DNA of 64,000 bases from Planctomycetota bacterium (GCA_016872775.1 VGZA01000010.1:1-64000); one strand, 5' to 3'. Shown: positions 8,188 through 17,192, counted from the first letter of the stretch. The notes: a model not told the origin generated them from the sequence alone. A program made the numbers and translations.

Positions 8188-9669
8188 TTACTGGCGCGCG
8201 TCCCACGCTGGCAGCTCATCGAGCGGAAAGATCGGTCGCGGGATGCGTTTCCAGGAAAAGTCACGCAGATTGGACTGCGTCGTTCCTGGCGAGTCGACTC
8301 GAATCAACTGCTTTCGCCAGGGGGCGAAGAACTGGAAGTTGCTGGCCGTCTTCAGCACGACCATTTTTGCGTCGGCAATCTCCAGGCCGAGATGCGTGTA
8401 GAGTATCGGGTGATTGATCGCGAAGCTGCGATGGTCGAGCAGCACAATTCGAATCTGCCCGACCTGTAGTAACGCCGTGCGCCGCAGATCACAAATGCCT
8501 CGATCGTGCAAATCGACCGTGAGCCCATTGGAGATCGCCGCCACGCGCCCCGTAACTTGGACTGGCTGGTTGAAGACCGTGTCGAACTTGCCACCGAGCT
8601 CGATGGAAAGTTCCGCCCCCACGCCGGCAGAACTTGCGATCTGTAACGCCTGAGGATCAACCAGCGGGACCAGCGCCATGCAGGGAACATCCTGTTCCAG
8701 CATCGCGCGGAGGATGCAGGTACTGTCGCCCGGCGCACCACCGTACACGGAATCACCGGTATCGGAGAGAACGACCAATCCTTGTTCCGCGCACACCGCA
8801 TTGTTCACAGCATCCGTCGGAGCGATCCGGTCGGACAACCAGAACTGATGGCGTAACTGCCATGCGGCGTTCGCCATTTCGGCGGCCAGAGACTGGGCCA
8901 ATTCGAGGTCCTGCTCCGTATGCACGACCACGGACCAGCCTCCTTCGGCCACATCGAGCCATGGTTGCATTGGATAGGGCGAGACGTCAATCACGCCTTC
9001 GCGCCGCTCCATCGCGCGCGCCAGATCGAACCATTTCTTCATCGGTCCGTGGGACGTGAGGAACTGGTCCTGGGGCGTGATCATCGGAATCTTCCGCCAC
9101 GCCACGGTCGGTTGACTTTCGCCGCGCAGCATTCGGAACAGCGCGCGAGCCGCCTTGCGGCCGGTCGCGGGTGGATCGTGCGGTTGGGTCTCATGCCCGA
9201 TCAACAGGTCGGCAAGATCGACCATCTGTTGCGTGACGTTGGCATGGTGATCCAGCGGTACGACCACCGGCAGATTGTTCCCGACGACGTCGCGGACGGC
9301 CCGCAAAATGTGTCCTTCCACGTCATCGACTTTCTCGGACGCGGCCGCGCCATGCATCGCTAGGAAGAGCCCGTCGAGCGGCAGGGCGCCGCGAAGCCCC
9401 GCAACCAGTTGCTCCGTCAGATACTCGAGCGTGTCGGCGGTGATCGTTCCGCCAGCCGCTCCCCATGCTCGCACAATCGGAACCAGTTCTGTCGGCTGCC
9501 GCTGTTCGGCGGCTACTTCCAGCAACCCGCCGATTGGTCCCACGCCTTGCATCCGCTCCAGTAGCTCGGCGCCATGGTAGATCCCGTAGTTCTCGAAATC
9601 GGTCAAGTCGGCCGTCAACGGGCTGAACGAATCGGTTTCCTGGGCAATTTCGGCGACCGCGATGCGCAT
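8188..9669 (-). CDS. M81 family metallopeptidase, MlrC-like
   Basis: A 493-residue protein with the opening MRIAVAEIAQETDSFSP, which is diagnostic of the M81/MlrC family (DUF1485 plus MlrC C-terminal domain). Other family features seen are LAMHGAAASE and PLDHHANVTQQM in the first half and LSDTGDSVYGGAPGDST in the second. The founding member, MlrC of the microcystin degradation pathway, is a zinc peptidase, but most homologues lie outside such pathways and their substrate is unknown. The ATG at 9669 is chosen over a TTG three bases upstream because AGGA lies six bases before it. No mlrA or mlrB neighbour is present, so a microcystin role should not be inferred. Confidence 0.9.
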   Translation of the reverse strand: MRIAVAEIAQETDSFSPLTADLTDFENYGIYHGAELLERMQGVGPIGGLLEVAAEQRQPTELVPIVRAWGAAGGTITADTLEYLTEQLVAGLRGALPLDGLFLAMHGAAASEKVDDVEGHILRAVRDVVGNNLPVVVPLDHHANVTQQMVDLADLLIGHETQPHDPPATGRKAARALFRMLRGESQPTVAWRKIPMITPQDQFLTSHGPMKKWFDLARAMERREGVIDVSPYPMQPWLDVAEGGWSVVVHTEQDLELAQSLAAEMANAAWQLRHQFWLSDRIAPTDAVNNAVCAEQGLVVLSDTGDSVYGGAPGDSTCILRAMLEQDVPCMALVPLVDPQALQIASSAGVGAELSIELGGKFDTVFNQPVQVTGRVAAISNGLTVDLHDRGICDLRRTALLQVGQIRIVLLDHRSFAINHPILYTHLGLEIADAKMVVLKTASNFQFFAPWRKQLIRVDSPGTTQSNLRDFSWKRIPRPIFPLDELPAWDARQ

Positions 9670-9693
9670 CAATGATCCTTCCGCAATGATCGC

Positions 9694-10347
9694 TCAGTTA
9701 TCGAGCTTGAGTTGATCGGCCTTTCGCGCGAATTCCTCCGCTTCGGACTTTCGGTTCGTTGCCATCAGAATCGTGGCCAGGTTCATGCAGGCGCCGTGGA
9801 AGTGCTGACGATAGGTTGCTTCAACGGGAGAGGTCTCCACCAGCACTTCGAGTAGCGCGATCGCTCCGCGGTACAGTGCCAGAGCGTGACGATACTGGGG
9901 AACCTGAGGAAACTGCTCGACGAGCTTTTCCTGGGTTGCGAGCACCGAGTCAAGGCGATTGTGCCCGGCCGTCCCATTGCCCTCGGGATGTTCGATACTG
10001 GCCAGATTCGCCTGCGACGTGGCGAGATCCCGATGCAGTGACGCGTTGCCAGGATCGTCGGCGATCAGTCGCTCGAGTATCTCCAGCGACCGGGCACAGC
10101 TCTGAGCGGCTTCGTCCTGCTTTCCCAGCGCAACCAGTGCCATTCCCCCATTGTTGTGGTTCATCGCCTGCGATTGCAGGTAGAGCGGCCTCTTCCCGGG
10201 AAAGTCGTCCGCCAGCTCGCCGAATCGACGCGCCGCCACCCGGAATCCGTTGGCGGCTTCCTGATCGCATTGCAGTCGCATCTCGATGACTCCGACGCGA
10301 TAGGCGGCCACCGCTACCCGACGCCTTGCTTCCTCGCCTCGCGACAC
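9694..10347 (-). pseudogene. TPR-containing fragment, probable remnant of a Ser/Thr kinase tail
   Basis: The 217-residue open frame contains about four degenerate TPR-like helical hairpins with the phrases FGELADDFPGKRPLYLQSQA and LERLIADDPGNASLHRDLA. Repeats of this 'rate/decay by FP-x-x-P' style are typical of the C-terminal half of planctomycete Ser/Thr protein kinases. No kinase domain precedes it: the frame is closed by a TGA at 10354-10356 just before a GTG, and the 233-base upstream spacer shows no kinase motifs. A self-standing small TPR protein starting at the GTG (no clear Shine-Dalgarno) is the alternative. It lies 24 bases upstream of the M81 gene in the same direction. Confidence 0.5.
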
Positions 10348-10580
10348 AGTGATTCATCATCCATACTGGCATCGAACTCTCAGGCTCACGTAAACTTCAA
10401 CGGTCCAAGACAACTTTGCCATCGGGCCCGACCGGAAATGCTTGCGGATGGTCCCGACGATCCCTACAACAGTGATCGCGTCGTTTTACGCTTTTTGCGG
10501 CACGTTCTTGCGGTCGAGTTGCTCCGCGGCTCGACCACGCGTCTCGAAGCGGCCCGACCGCTCTACGAGGATCTTACCAG

Positions 10581-11894
10581 ATGTCCCCGAAGTCGTTCAT
10601 ACTCTGGCTGCTGACTTTTCTGCCGGCGGTTGACAACTTGCCGGAAACCGGCGTCGCCTGCGCCGGTGATTGGCCCGCCTGGAGAGGTCCCAACCGCAAT
10701 GGTATTGTCGCCGAAAATTCGGGATGGGACGGAAAGCGATGGATCAACTCCAGCCCCGATTGGACTGCGCAGGTCGGAGAAGGCGCATCGTCTCCAATCG
10801 TTTACGGCCGCAAGGTTTATGCTTTGGGGTATCACGAGGGACAAAATTCCGTCTCGTGCCTGTCGACCGAAAATGGCGAACTGCTATGGAAACAGTCTTA
10901 CATGACCCCGCGTTATGGACGGAACGCCACGGGCGACGAAGGGATCTATTCCGGGCCGTCGTCGACTCCTGAATTCGACCCCGACACGGACCTGCTTTAC
11001 ACCCTGAGCGCCGACGGCGATCTGCATGCCTGGAATTGCAACGCGCAGGGAAAACAAGTCTGGCAACGCAACCTCTACGACGACTATCAGATGCCGCAGC
11101 GGGCCAGGGTCGGGCGCAGCGGCCGCCGCGATTACGGATACACTTCAGCGCCGATCGTCTATCGAGAGTGGCTGCTTGTCGAAGTGGGAGGACCAACCGG
11201 AACCATCGTCGCTTTTGACAAAAGAACCGGCCAAGAAGCCTGGAAGTCGGAAGCCACCAGTGTCGCCGGTCACACCGGAGCAATGGCGTTCATCCAGGTG
11301 GAGAATGTCCCCTGCGTCGCCTGCATGACTTTTGACGGGTTGCTGGTCACAAGATTAGATGGGCCGCATGCAGGCAAGACCGTAGCCACGTATCCCTGGA
11401 TCACCGATTTCGCGAACAATATCGCCGGACCGGCGGTGTACAACGAGCATGTACTCATCACGTCCGAGTACAACCATCGGTCGATGTGCAAGCTCAGGAT
11501 CACGCTCCAGGGAGCCGTCAAGGTCTGGGAATCGCCGGTCTCTTCCAAAGCGTGCACTCCGGTGATTCACGACGGAAAAATTTATCTCGCCTGGCGCAAC
11601 GTCCGGTCGATCGATTGGGAGTCGGGATCCGTCGACTGGGAAGGACCTCGGATCGGAGACGCCGGCTCCTGCATCGTGACTGGAGATCGGAAATTGATTG
11701 TCTGGGGCGAACAGGGAACGCTCTTACTCGCCGACGTCGCCGCAACGCAGCGCGATCGTTACGTCGAACTGGCGCGGCTCGAAAATCTCGCCGCGAACGA
11801 CGTCTGGCCGCATCCCGCCATTGCTCGACAACAGCTCTTTTGCCGCGACCGCAACGGGACGTTGATCTGCTTTTCGCTCAAACATCCCCCATGA
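10581..11894 (+). CDS. Secreted PQQ-like beta-propeller repeat protein
   Basis: A 437-residue protein with an N-terminal hydrophobic segment (ILWLLTFLPAV) acting as signal peptide, then WPAWRGPNRNGI, the usual opening of planctomycete PQQ_2-type propellers. Blade motifs such as NGELLWKQSY, GKQVWQRNLYDD, TGQEAWKSEAT and GAVKVWESPV recur about every 50-60 residues. These proteins are outer-membrane or periplasmic propellers of unknown ligand; the catalytic residues of quinoprotein dehydrogenases are not evident. The ATG is preceded by GAGGATC about 10 bases upstream. The gene ends at a strong palindrome facing the DUF1501 gene. Confidence 0.85.
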   Translation: MSPKSFILWLLTFLPAVDNLPETGVACAGDWPAWRGPNRNGIVAENSGWDGKRWINSSPDWTAQVGEGASSPIVYGRKVYALGYHEGQNSVSCLSTENGELLWKQSYMTPRYGRNATGDEGIYSGPSSTPEFDPDTDLLYTLSADGDLHAWNCNAQGKQVWQRNLYDDYQMPQRARVGRSGRRDYGYTSAPIVYREWLLVEVGGPTGTIVAFDKRTGQEAWKSEATSVAGHTGAMAFIQVENVPCVACMTFDGLLVTRLDGPHAGKTVATYPWITDFANNIAGPAVYNEHVLITSEYNHRSMCKLRITLQGAVKVWESPVSSKACTPVIHDGKIYLAWRNVRSIDWESGSVDWEGPRIGDAGSCIVTGDRKLIVWGEQGTLLLADVAATQRDRYVELARLENLAANDVWPHPAIARQQLFCRDRNGTLICFSLKHPP

Positions 11895-11899
11895 CCGCC

Positions 11900-11927
11900 G
11901 TAGGACGGGTCGGGAGGCCCGTCCTAC
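11900..11927. terminator. Perfect 10-bp palindrome between convergent genes (GTAGGACGGG family)
   Basis: GTAGGACGGG and its exact complement CCCGTCCTAC are separated by eight bases. It lies six bases after the PQQ-like gene stop and 22 bases before the DUF1501 gene end, so it is well placed to act as a bidirectional terminator. It lacks a T-run and belongs to the dispersed repeat family also seen at 13365, 13729, 31060, 31090 and 31167. Confidence 0.6.
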
Positions 11928-11948
11928 CAGCGCCGCCGTAGACGCGAG

Positions 11949-13289
11949 CTATCCGATCCGCAGTTCGGCCACCGGTTGGCCGGAGTACAACACGGGTACG
12001 GGGCGGCCGTTGTCGTGGTGTACCGTATCCGTTGCAATTCCGAGCTGCGTGTAAATCGTCGCCAAAACGTCGTTGATGTGGATCGGCCGATCTTGTGGAA
12101 TTTCACCCAGCGCGTTGCTCGTCCCAAGGAATTGCCCGGATGTCAGACCGCCGCCGGCCAGCATGATCGAAAATACGTTGGACCAGTGATCGCGTCCTGC
12201 GGTGGCATTGATCTTGGGCGTGCGGCCGAATTCGGTGATCACGGCAACCAGCGTGGACTCCAGCCGCCCGCGTTCCTGCAAATCGTCCAGCAATGCCGCA
12301 ATTGCTCGATCAAATTCGGGCAGACGAGTTTCCTTCAGCGTCTTGAAGTTGTTGGTATGCGTGTCCCATTCCTGGTTAATGGAAAAGTTGATCAACGTGA
12401 ACGGCACACCGGCTTCCGACAGGCGCCGGCCGAGGATCGTCTCCTGGCCGACACGCGTGTTGCCATACCGCTCGCGAAGCTCGACGGGTTCCCGCGACAA
12501 ATCAAATGCCTCGCGCGTCGTCTGGCTTGCGAGCATCTCCATCGCCTGACGCTGAAAGAGATCCATTCCGTCCATGGTGCCCGTCAAATCGAGCAGCCGC
12601 GGCAATTGGTCGAGCTCGCGTAACAAGCCGAGTCGATCATCGATGCGGCGCAGGTCGGTCTGCTTCGACACCGCCAGGTTGGGCGGCATCTGAAAAGGAT
12701 TCTTCGCATCCGACGGCGGCATGCCCGATTCGAACGGATCGTAAGCCATCCCCAAAAAGTGAGCCGACGCGTATCGAACACGGTCTCCCAGCTGACCTTT
12801 GTCTGGGATACAAACGTACGGCGGCAGCCCCGATTTCCTTCCGCCCAACGTTTTGGCCACGATCGATCCCATCGCCGGCTTATCGTTGCGATTTTGAGTC
12901 GTCGTGTTCGCGCCTGGATAGTCGTAACCAGTCAATACCCAGTGAATTGCCGCCTCATGGCTGGGCGTTGCGTGGAAGACGCTGCGCAGCACGTTGTACC
13001 GGTGCGCCCGCGAGGCCAGCAGCGGCAAATGTTCGCAGATGGAAACGCCGGGCACGGTCGTGGCGACCGGTCGGAACTCGCCGCGAACTTCGGCCGGGGC
13101 GTTGGGCTTCAAATCCCACATATCGAGATGCGAGGCGCCGCCTTGTAACAGGATGACAATCGCCTGATCGGCCTGCGGTGATCGAGCTGACGGAGCGGCA
13201 GCCGAGCCCGTCCTTGGCAGAGCGAATGCGTGGAGCGCGACACTGCTGCTGCCGAGGAAAAGGCGGCGGTCTAGATTCGCCTTGGACAT
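11949..13289 (-). CDS. DUF1501 domain protein, Tat-exported
   Basis: A 446-residue DUF1501 protein (alkaline-phosphatase/sulfatase-like fold). The start at 13289 (MSKANLDRRLFLGSSSVALH) gives a Tat-type twin-arginine signal and has GGGAGAG seven bases upstream; the frame remains open for 40 codons further. Typical features are ILLQGGASHLDMWDLKPNAP near the mature N-terminus, HEAAIHWVLTGYDY, VITEFGRTPKI, GRDHWSNVFSIMLAGGG and a C-terminal HINDVLATIYTQLGI. DUF1501 proteins are exported, very numerous in planctomycetes and of unproven function. They are usually paired with DUF1549/DUF1553 proteins, but this copy stands alone. Confidence 0.92.
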   Translation of the reverse strand: MSKANLDRRLFLGSSSVALHAFALPRTGSAAAPSARSPQADQAIVILLQGGASHLDMWDLKPNAPAEVRGEFRPVATTVPGVSICEHLPLLASRAHRYNVLRSVFHATPSHEAAIHWVLTGYDYPGANTTTQNRNDKPAMGSIVAKTLGGRKSGLPPYVCIPDKGQLGDRVRYASAHFLGMAYDPFESGMPPSDAKNPFQMPPNLAVSKQTDLRRIDDRLGLLRELDQLPRLLDLTGTMDGMDLFQRQAMEMLASQTTREAFDLSREPVELRERYGNTRVGQETILGRRLSEAGVPFTLINFSINQEWDTHTNNFKTLKETRLPEFDRAIAALLDDLQERGRLESTLVAVITEFGRTPKINATAGRDHWSNVFSIMLAGGGLTSGQFLGTSNALGEIPQDRPIHINDVLATIYTQLGIATDTVHHDNGRPVPVLYSGQPVAELRIG

Positions 13290-13364
13290 CGTTGCTCTCC
13301 CACGTGAAACCGAGCCGTCACTCGCGAGTGTATCAACGGCTCTGGATAAGTACAACGCGGACAT

Positions 13365-13388
13365 GTAGGACGGGTCTCCGACCCGTCT
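13365..13388. repeat. GTAGGACGGGTC dispersed palindrome
   Basis: GTAGGACGGGTCTCCGACCC is followed by GTCT; GACGGGTC pairs with GACCCGTC around a short CTCC loop. It is the same element type as at 11900, 13729, 31060, 31090 and 31167. Confidence 0.6.
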
Positions 13389-13728
13389 AGAAGTGTGTTT
13401 AAGCTCCACTCAAGTATTACCCACATTTTTTCTTGACCCGTCTTTTCGCGCCGGACCGTAACACGGTCGTAGGTGGGCTGATATTACTTTTCAAATCGGT
13501 TGTCGAAAACGCGTTGCGCGCGATGCCCGCTGTTCCCAACCAACGGTCCTCCCTTCTCCACCGGTATGTCCGGGGGAGAAGGGCCGGGGTTGAGGGGGCC
13601 GGGAAAGACGTGGCGCAACGCTACCGGACTTTTCGCGACAACGCGATGCACGGGGCACTCCGCGATTCGCGCGCAAGGCTGTTGTCATCACGGTTCGTTC
13701 AAACTAACGGCATCTACCGACCCCGGTC

Positions 13729-13752
13729 GTAGGTCGGGTCTCCCTGGACCCG
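13729..13752. repeat. GTAGGTCGGGTC dispersed palindrome
   Basis: GTAGGTCGGGTCTCCCTGGA is followed by CCCG; CGGGTC pairs with GACCCG. It is a slightly diverged copy of the GTAGGACGGGTC family. Confidence 0.55.
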
Positions 13753-13793
13753 CCGATGCACCCCTTTTTTCTCGAGTGAAGAGTTAAGAGAAA

Positions 13794-13872
13794 TGAGTAA
13801 TGGAGAATGAAAAATGCAAAAAGAAAGAATCGCGGCTCGACCCATTTTGCATTTTTCATTCTCCATTACTCA
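13794..13872. repeat. 28-bp perfect inverted repeat with 23-base loop
   Basis: The arm at 13794-13821 begins TGAGTAATGGAGAATGAAAA. The arm at 13845-13872 is its exact reverse complement, ending CATTCTCCATTACTCA. The loop contains AATCGCGGCTCG. The arms are AT-rich and GA/TC-asymmetric, unlike the surrounding GC-rich DNA, which suggests a mobile or structured element rather than host sequence drift. On RNA it would form a very stable stem and could act as a terminator. Confidence 0.85.
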
Positions 13873-14075
13873 GTAATCATTTTTACTGAACGCAGAATTA
13901 CAAACGATCTGGAAGCTGCGGGAACTAATCCGAGCGTACCAAAATAGGCAATCGACGAGCCCAGAACCGGCGCGACATAGAAGAAGTGCAGCAGCGGAAT
14001 TCGCAATTCAGTTTGGGGCATTGTGATTACGGGTCGACGTGTGCGCACATCCCGTACCCTGCGTTTTCGCCTTTC

Positions 14076-15446
14076 TTAGCCGTCGTTGTTACCGAGCTTG
14101 TGGATGCCGTCAGGCTGCGGCATCTGTTCGGTAATAATTTTCCAGCTCGCGCCCATTTCACGCATGGCGTGGAAATCGCTCGGAGCGTACGCGAATTCGA
14201 GATGCGGCGTGTCGCACTGTCTGGTCACCGCCTGCCGCGCCCGCATTGCCGCCTCCAGGGCGCCGGTCACTAACAACGTCCGCTCGACCGGATAGGGCGC
14301 GCGGCGCTGGACAAAGTGGTGCTGGATCGCGTGGGAGAGCGCCTTGAACAGGCAACGGTTCTGCCAAGGACCGGCGTTGAACGCGGTCGATCGAATCTCC
14401 GAATCACCCTTCAAGCGGCAGGCAAAATTCCAGCGCGTGCTGCTTTGGCCAACGCAAAGTACGGTCGCCTTGAGCCCGTCTTTGTAATGCACCAGCAGTG
14501 CGTGCGGCGCGCCCTCGGGTTCGCCGTCGACACGTAGTATGGTGTCGGGTTTGCGCCCGAGTTCGTCCGCCATCGCAGCGACCGCCAGCGCCATCGACCA
14601 GCGCCCATCTTTGGCGGCTTGCAGCAGTTCGTTGCCTGGGAGAAACTCGATGCGGGAAATGCCGGTCTCGCCACCTTTGCGCGATTCGACCATCGATTGC
14701 AGTAACTCAAGCCCGTGAAAGTCGTACGATTCGAGCGGACCGCCGTGGATCGACACGGCTTCCTCGATCTCCGATCCGGCGGGCAACTCCAGCGGCGGTC
14801 GACGTTCGGCGAGTGGTACGGAACTACCGGCCAGGAAAGGGATCTCCAGTTCGCGGGCCGTGTCGTACATTTCCTTCGCCCAGTCCCAGCGGTAGGAGAG
14901 ATGTTTGTCGTTAAATACGGGCACGAATCGCCGGGATCGCTTCATCGTCGCGACGATCTCGTCGAAAAAACGCTTCCGCGGATATTCGACCTGACTCAGC
15001 TCGTTGCTCTGGTAGCTTCCGTGCTCGCCGATCGAAAGAACCGCGTCGACCGCGAGTTCTTTACCCCCAAGGCACAGCGCGGCGTCGATCGTCTTGAAAA
15101 TCGGAATGTTGTACGATTGACTGACTCCAGGCGCCATGTCGCCGCCGGGTGACTGGTCGGAGTAAAACGAAACGACTTCGACTCCCGGATCGGTTCGCCG
15201 GCCGTTGAACAGGTACGGCTCAAGAAAGTTCTCCAGGATGACATGCGCATGCGACCGATAGGTCATGGACGTGAAAATGGCGGCGACTCTGGGGCGCTTT
15301 GTCGACCGGTTGGCTTGAACATCGTGCGTGACTAAACCCGCACCGGCGAGCACCCCTGCAGACGTCGCGAGAAAACGACGTCGCGACCATTCCGCGTCCG
15401 CTGGAGGGCCGATCAGCCACGTTCGGGTCGGGATTCTCTGAACCAT
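14076..15446 (-). CDS. Tat-exported protein of unknown function
   Basis: A 456-residue protein starting MVQRIPTRTW with GGAGGATCG upstream. A long n-region precedes the twin-arginine motif EWSRRRFLATSAGVLAGAGL, so the mature protein is folded before export. The mature part begins RPRVAAIFTSMTYRSHAHVI and contains GEHGSYQSNE, VFNDKHLSYRW and GGPLESYDFHG. The opening strand and general layout remind me of a Rossmann-like domain of Gfo/Idh-type proteins common among planctomycete Tat substrates. No nucleotide-binding GxGxxG is present. I do not recognise a catalytic motif. It is transcribed in the same direction as the downstream DUF1501 gene but is separated from it by the 786-base repeat region. 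Confidence 0.8.
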   Translation of the reverse strand: MVQRIPTRTWLIGPPADAEWSRRRFLATSAGVLAGAGLVTHDVQANRSTKRPRVAAIFTSMTYRSHAHVILENFLEPYLFNGRRTDPGVEVVSFYSDQSPGGDMAPGVSQSYNIPIFKTIDAALCLGGKELAVDAVLSIGEHGSYQSNELSQVEYPRKRFFDEIVATMKRSRRFVPVFNDKHLSYRWDWAKEMYDTARELEIPFLAGSSVPLAERRPPLELPAGSEIEEAVSIHGGPLESYDFHGLELLQSMVESRKGGETGISRIEFLPGNELLQAAKDGRWSMALAVAAMADELGRKPDTILRVDGEPEGAPHALLVHYKDGLKATVLCVGQSSTRWNFACRLKGDSEIRSTAFNAGPWQNRCLFKALSHAIQHHFVQRRAPYPVERTLLVTGALEAAMRARQAVTRQCDTPHLEFAYAPSDFHAMREMGASWKIITEQMPQPDGIHKLGNNDG

Positions 15447-15557
15447 CGAAAGCGATCCTCCGATCAAACCATGTTGACACATCGTACATTGAGTCCACTG
15501 GGCCAAGTTACTGCCATCATGACGGCAGTCCAAGCAGTGATCGCCGCAGCGATCCCG

Positions 15558-16865
15558 CTATTTTGGCCCCCCGTTGTTACGCCACCAACGAAGTTCGTTC
15601 GATCCCGCGACGCGCCTCGAGCCGTCGTCGGCAGTGGCGATGAGGTCGGGACGGCCGTCACCGTCGAGATCCGCCGCGACGATCTGGTTGGCGGCAAAGA
15701 AGTTTTCCCGGAGCGGATGCAGGGGCCAGGGTTGATCGGGATGACGAGGCCGTTCGAACCAGACGACTCGATCCCCCTTCGACCAGGCTGTCGCCGCGAG
15801 GTCCGGGTCACCATCCCCATCGAGGTCGGTCGCCACGGTTTCAAATGCGCAAGGAAGCGCCCCAATGACATGTCGGTGCCAGGCGGCGTCGGCGGGCGGC
15901 CCGAGGTTTTCGTACCACACGATTTCATGTCTGTGTTCCGGGACATGCTCCGGCCGCATTCCGAATGCCATGACAACGTCCAGGTCCCCGTCGCGGTCAA
16001 AGTCGACCGCATGGCCGTGGATCGCCCCGCGGGATCGGTCGTCGATGACGTGTCGCGGCCACGGCTGCTCACGCGGCCGGGCGGGATTCTCGAACCAGAC
16101 AACGCCGCCACCATGTTCCTCGGGCTTTGCCGTTTCGCCGGCCGCGGAGAATGAAACACCGACCGACGCCGCCAGCAGGTCGATTCTGCCATCCCGATTG
16201 AAGTCACCCAGCCGGATCGTGCGGTTCTCGACCAGCGTTGTGTCGATCACGTGCCGCAGCCATTCGCGTTCCAAGCCGTCGTCTCCCAAGTTCTCGTACC
16301 AGGCGACCGTGTTGCTCACGTAGCCCGCCGAGGCCGCATCCAGATCACCGTCGCCATCAAAATCACAAAGCACCACGTCGTACGCGTGCGGGCAATTCAA
16401 TGAAATAACATGGCGAGTCCACCGCGCGGTAATTGCTCGGCCGGGATGAGCAAACCAGAGCAACCGACCATTTCGGTTGTCCACGACGGCGACATCCGGA
16501 AGTTGGTCGCCGTTGATATCGCCGATCGCGTGCCGCTCGAACCAGCCATCCTCCCGGTCATGGATCACGTGCCTTTGAAAACTCCCCCGCCCATCATTCT
16601 CAAACCACAACAACGACGCCGCACTTGGATTCTTGCCCACAATATCGACGTTGGTGAGGTCCAAATCGCCGTCGCCGTCCAGGTCCGCGACGGCAATCCC
16701 AAATGTGTAGCCGTATTTACCGGCGATCAAGTGCTCGGTGAATCCCAGCTCGCCAACTTGCGACACCGCCTTGTCAGCAATGCCAGGGGGGCCACCTTGG
16801 TTAAGCACAGCGAACACGACATACAGGGCGAAGATCCAACCCAACCGTTCCGAAACGCGTTGCAT
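15558..16865 (-). CDS. Secreted FG-GAP/VCBS seven-bladed propeller protein
   Basis: A 435-residue protein: signal peptide (RLGWIFALYVVFAVL), then seven calcium-binding loops of the DxDGDGDxD type. They read ADLDGDGDLDLT, GDINGDQLPDVA, CDFDGDGDLDAA, GDFNRDGRIDLL, VDFDRDGDLDVV, TDLDGDGDPDLA and ADLDGDGRPDLI. Each is followed by a WFEN-like strand about 10-20 residues later. Seven loops match a complete integrin-alpha-like seven-bladed beta-propeller. Such proteins are extracellular and may bind polysaccharide or protein ligands. The start at 16865 is chosen because it directly precedes the signal peptide; the frame continues 37 codons upstream without a plausible start. Confidence 0.88.
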   Translation of the reverse strand: MQRVSERLGWIFALYVVFAVLNQGGPPGIADKAVSQVGELGFTEHLIAGKYGYTFGIAVADLDGDGDLDLTNVDIVGKNPSAASLLWFENDGRGSFQRHVIHDREDGWFERHAIGDINGDQLPDVAVVDNRNGRLLWFAHPGRAITARWTRHVISLNCPHAYDVVLCDFDGDGDLDAASAGYVSNTVAWYENLGDDGLEREWLRHVIDTTLVENRTIRLGDFNRDGRIDLLAASVGVSFSAAGETAKPEEHGGGVVWFENPARPREQPWPRHVIDDRSRGAIHGHAVDFDRDGDLDVVMAFGMRPEHVPEHRHEIVWYENLGPPADAAWHRHVIGALPCAFETVATDLDGDGDPDLAATAWSKGDRVVWFERPRHPDQPWPLHPLRENFFAANQIVAADLDGDGRPDLIATADDGSRRVAGSNELRWWRNNGGPK

Positions 16866-16870
16866 CCGAC

Positions 16871-16991
16871 TATTTGATCCCCAAGAGTTTGCGCAAAAGG
16901 TTCTCCCCGGCCAGCCGGCCTTGGCGGTAGTGCCGGCAATCCTGCGCATCGGTCCGATGCGCCGACCGCCTGCCAAGGCGGTGCTGTCCGA
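16871..16991 (-). pseudogene. Orphan coding-like tail, possible gene remnant
   Basis: On the minus strand a frame without a start codon reads through QDCRHYRQGRLAGENLLRKL and ends at a stop at 16871-16873, six bases before the FG-GAP start codon. The helical, charged LAGENLLRKLLGIK ending looks like the C-terminus of a real protein. No upstream part can be found, because the frame merges into the small ORF region in another phase. The parent family is not recognised. Confidence 0.3.
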
Positions 16992-17192
16992 CTAGATTTC
17001 GACGTGCGTCACGCCACGCACCTCATCAAAATGGCCAACCTTGAGGACGACACCGTTGGAGCCGGGCATTTCCGCAACGAAGGCTGGGTCGCAAAACACG
17101 ACCGGCGGCGTCACGATGGTCAAGGCGAGCGACGGAGACACACGGTCGAGGTGCCTTGATTTGGTCCCGGGGCGGCGTAGGGTCGCAGGCAT
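16992..17192 (-). CDS. Small hypothetical protein, 66 residues
   Basis: The ORF begins MPATLRRPGTKSRHLDRVSP and is preceded by GAAGGAGAGATCGC, a strong Shine-Dalgarno with about six bases spacing, which argues that it is translated. The second half (PPVVFCDPAFVAEMPGSNGV, then KVGHFDEVRGVTHVEI) has no membrane segment. It lies between the truncated haemoglobin and the FG-GAP gene in the same direction. I recognise no family; a decayed gene is possible. Confidence 0.45.
   Translation of the reverse strand: MPATLRRPGTKSRHLDRVSPSLALTIVTPPVVFCDPAFVAEMPGSNGVVLKVGHFDEVRGVTHVEI

Larger units (their letters stand above)
13290..14075. other. 786-base intergenic region rich in repeats
   Basis: No convincing gene is present. 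It contains two GTAGGACGGGTC-type elements (13365-13388 and 13729-13752), a CCCTTCTCC/GGAGAAGGG inverted pair (13551-13559 and 13575-13583) and the long perfect hairpin at 13794-13872. A 51-60-codon minus-strand frame ending at 13866 has a hydrophobic stretch but lacks a Shine-Dalgarno and terminates inside the hairpin arm, so it is not called. It appears to be an accumulation site for intergenic repeat elements. Confidence 0.6.

Noticed and set aside
8188-9669. Microcystin degradation role for the MlrC-like gene
   Set aside because: The family is broad and no mlrA, mlrB or mlrD neighbour is present.
10438-10620. Short plus-strand frame (MLADGPDDPYNSDRVV...) before the PQQ-like gene
   Set aside because: No ribosome site, it overlaps the start of the PQQ-like gene in another frame, and it has no recognisable family.
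13866-14048. Short hydrophobic minus-strand ORF
   Set aside because: No ribosome site, a GTG start only, and the stop lies inside the 28-bp hairpin arm; too weak to call.
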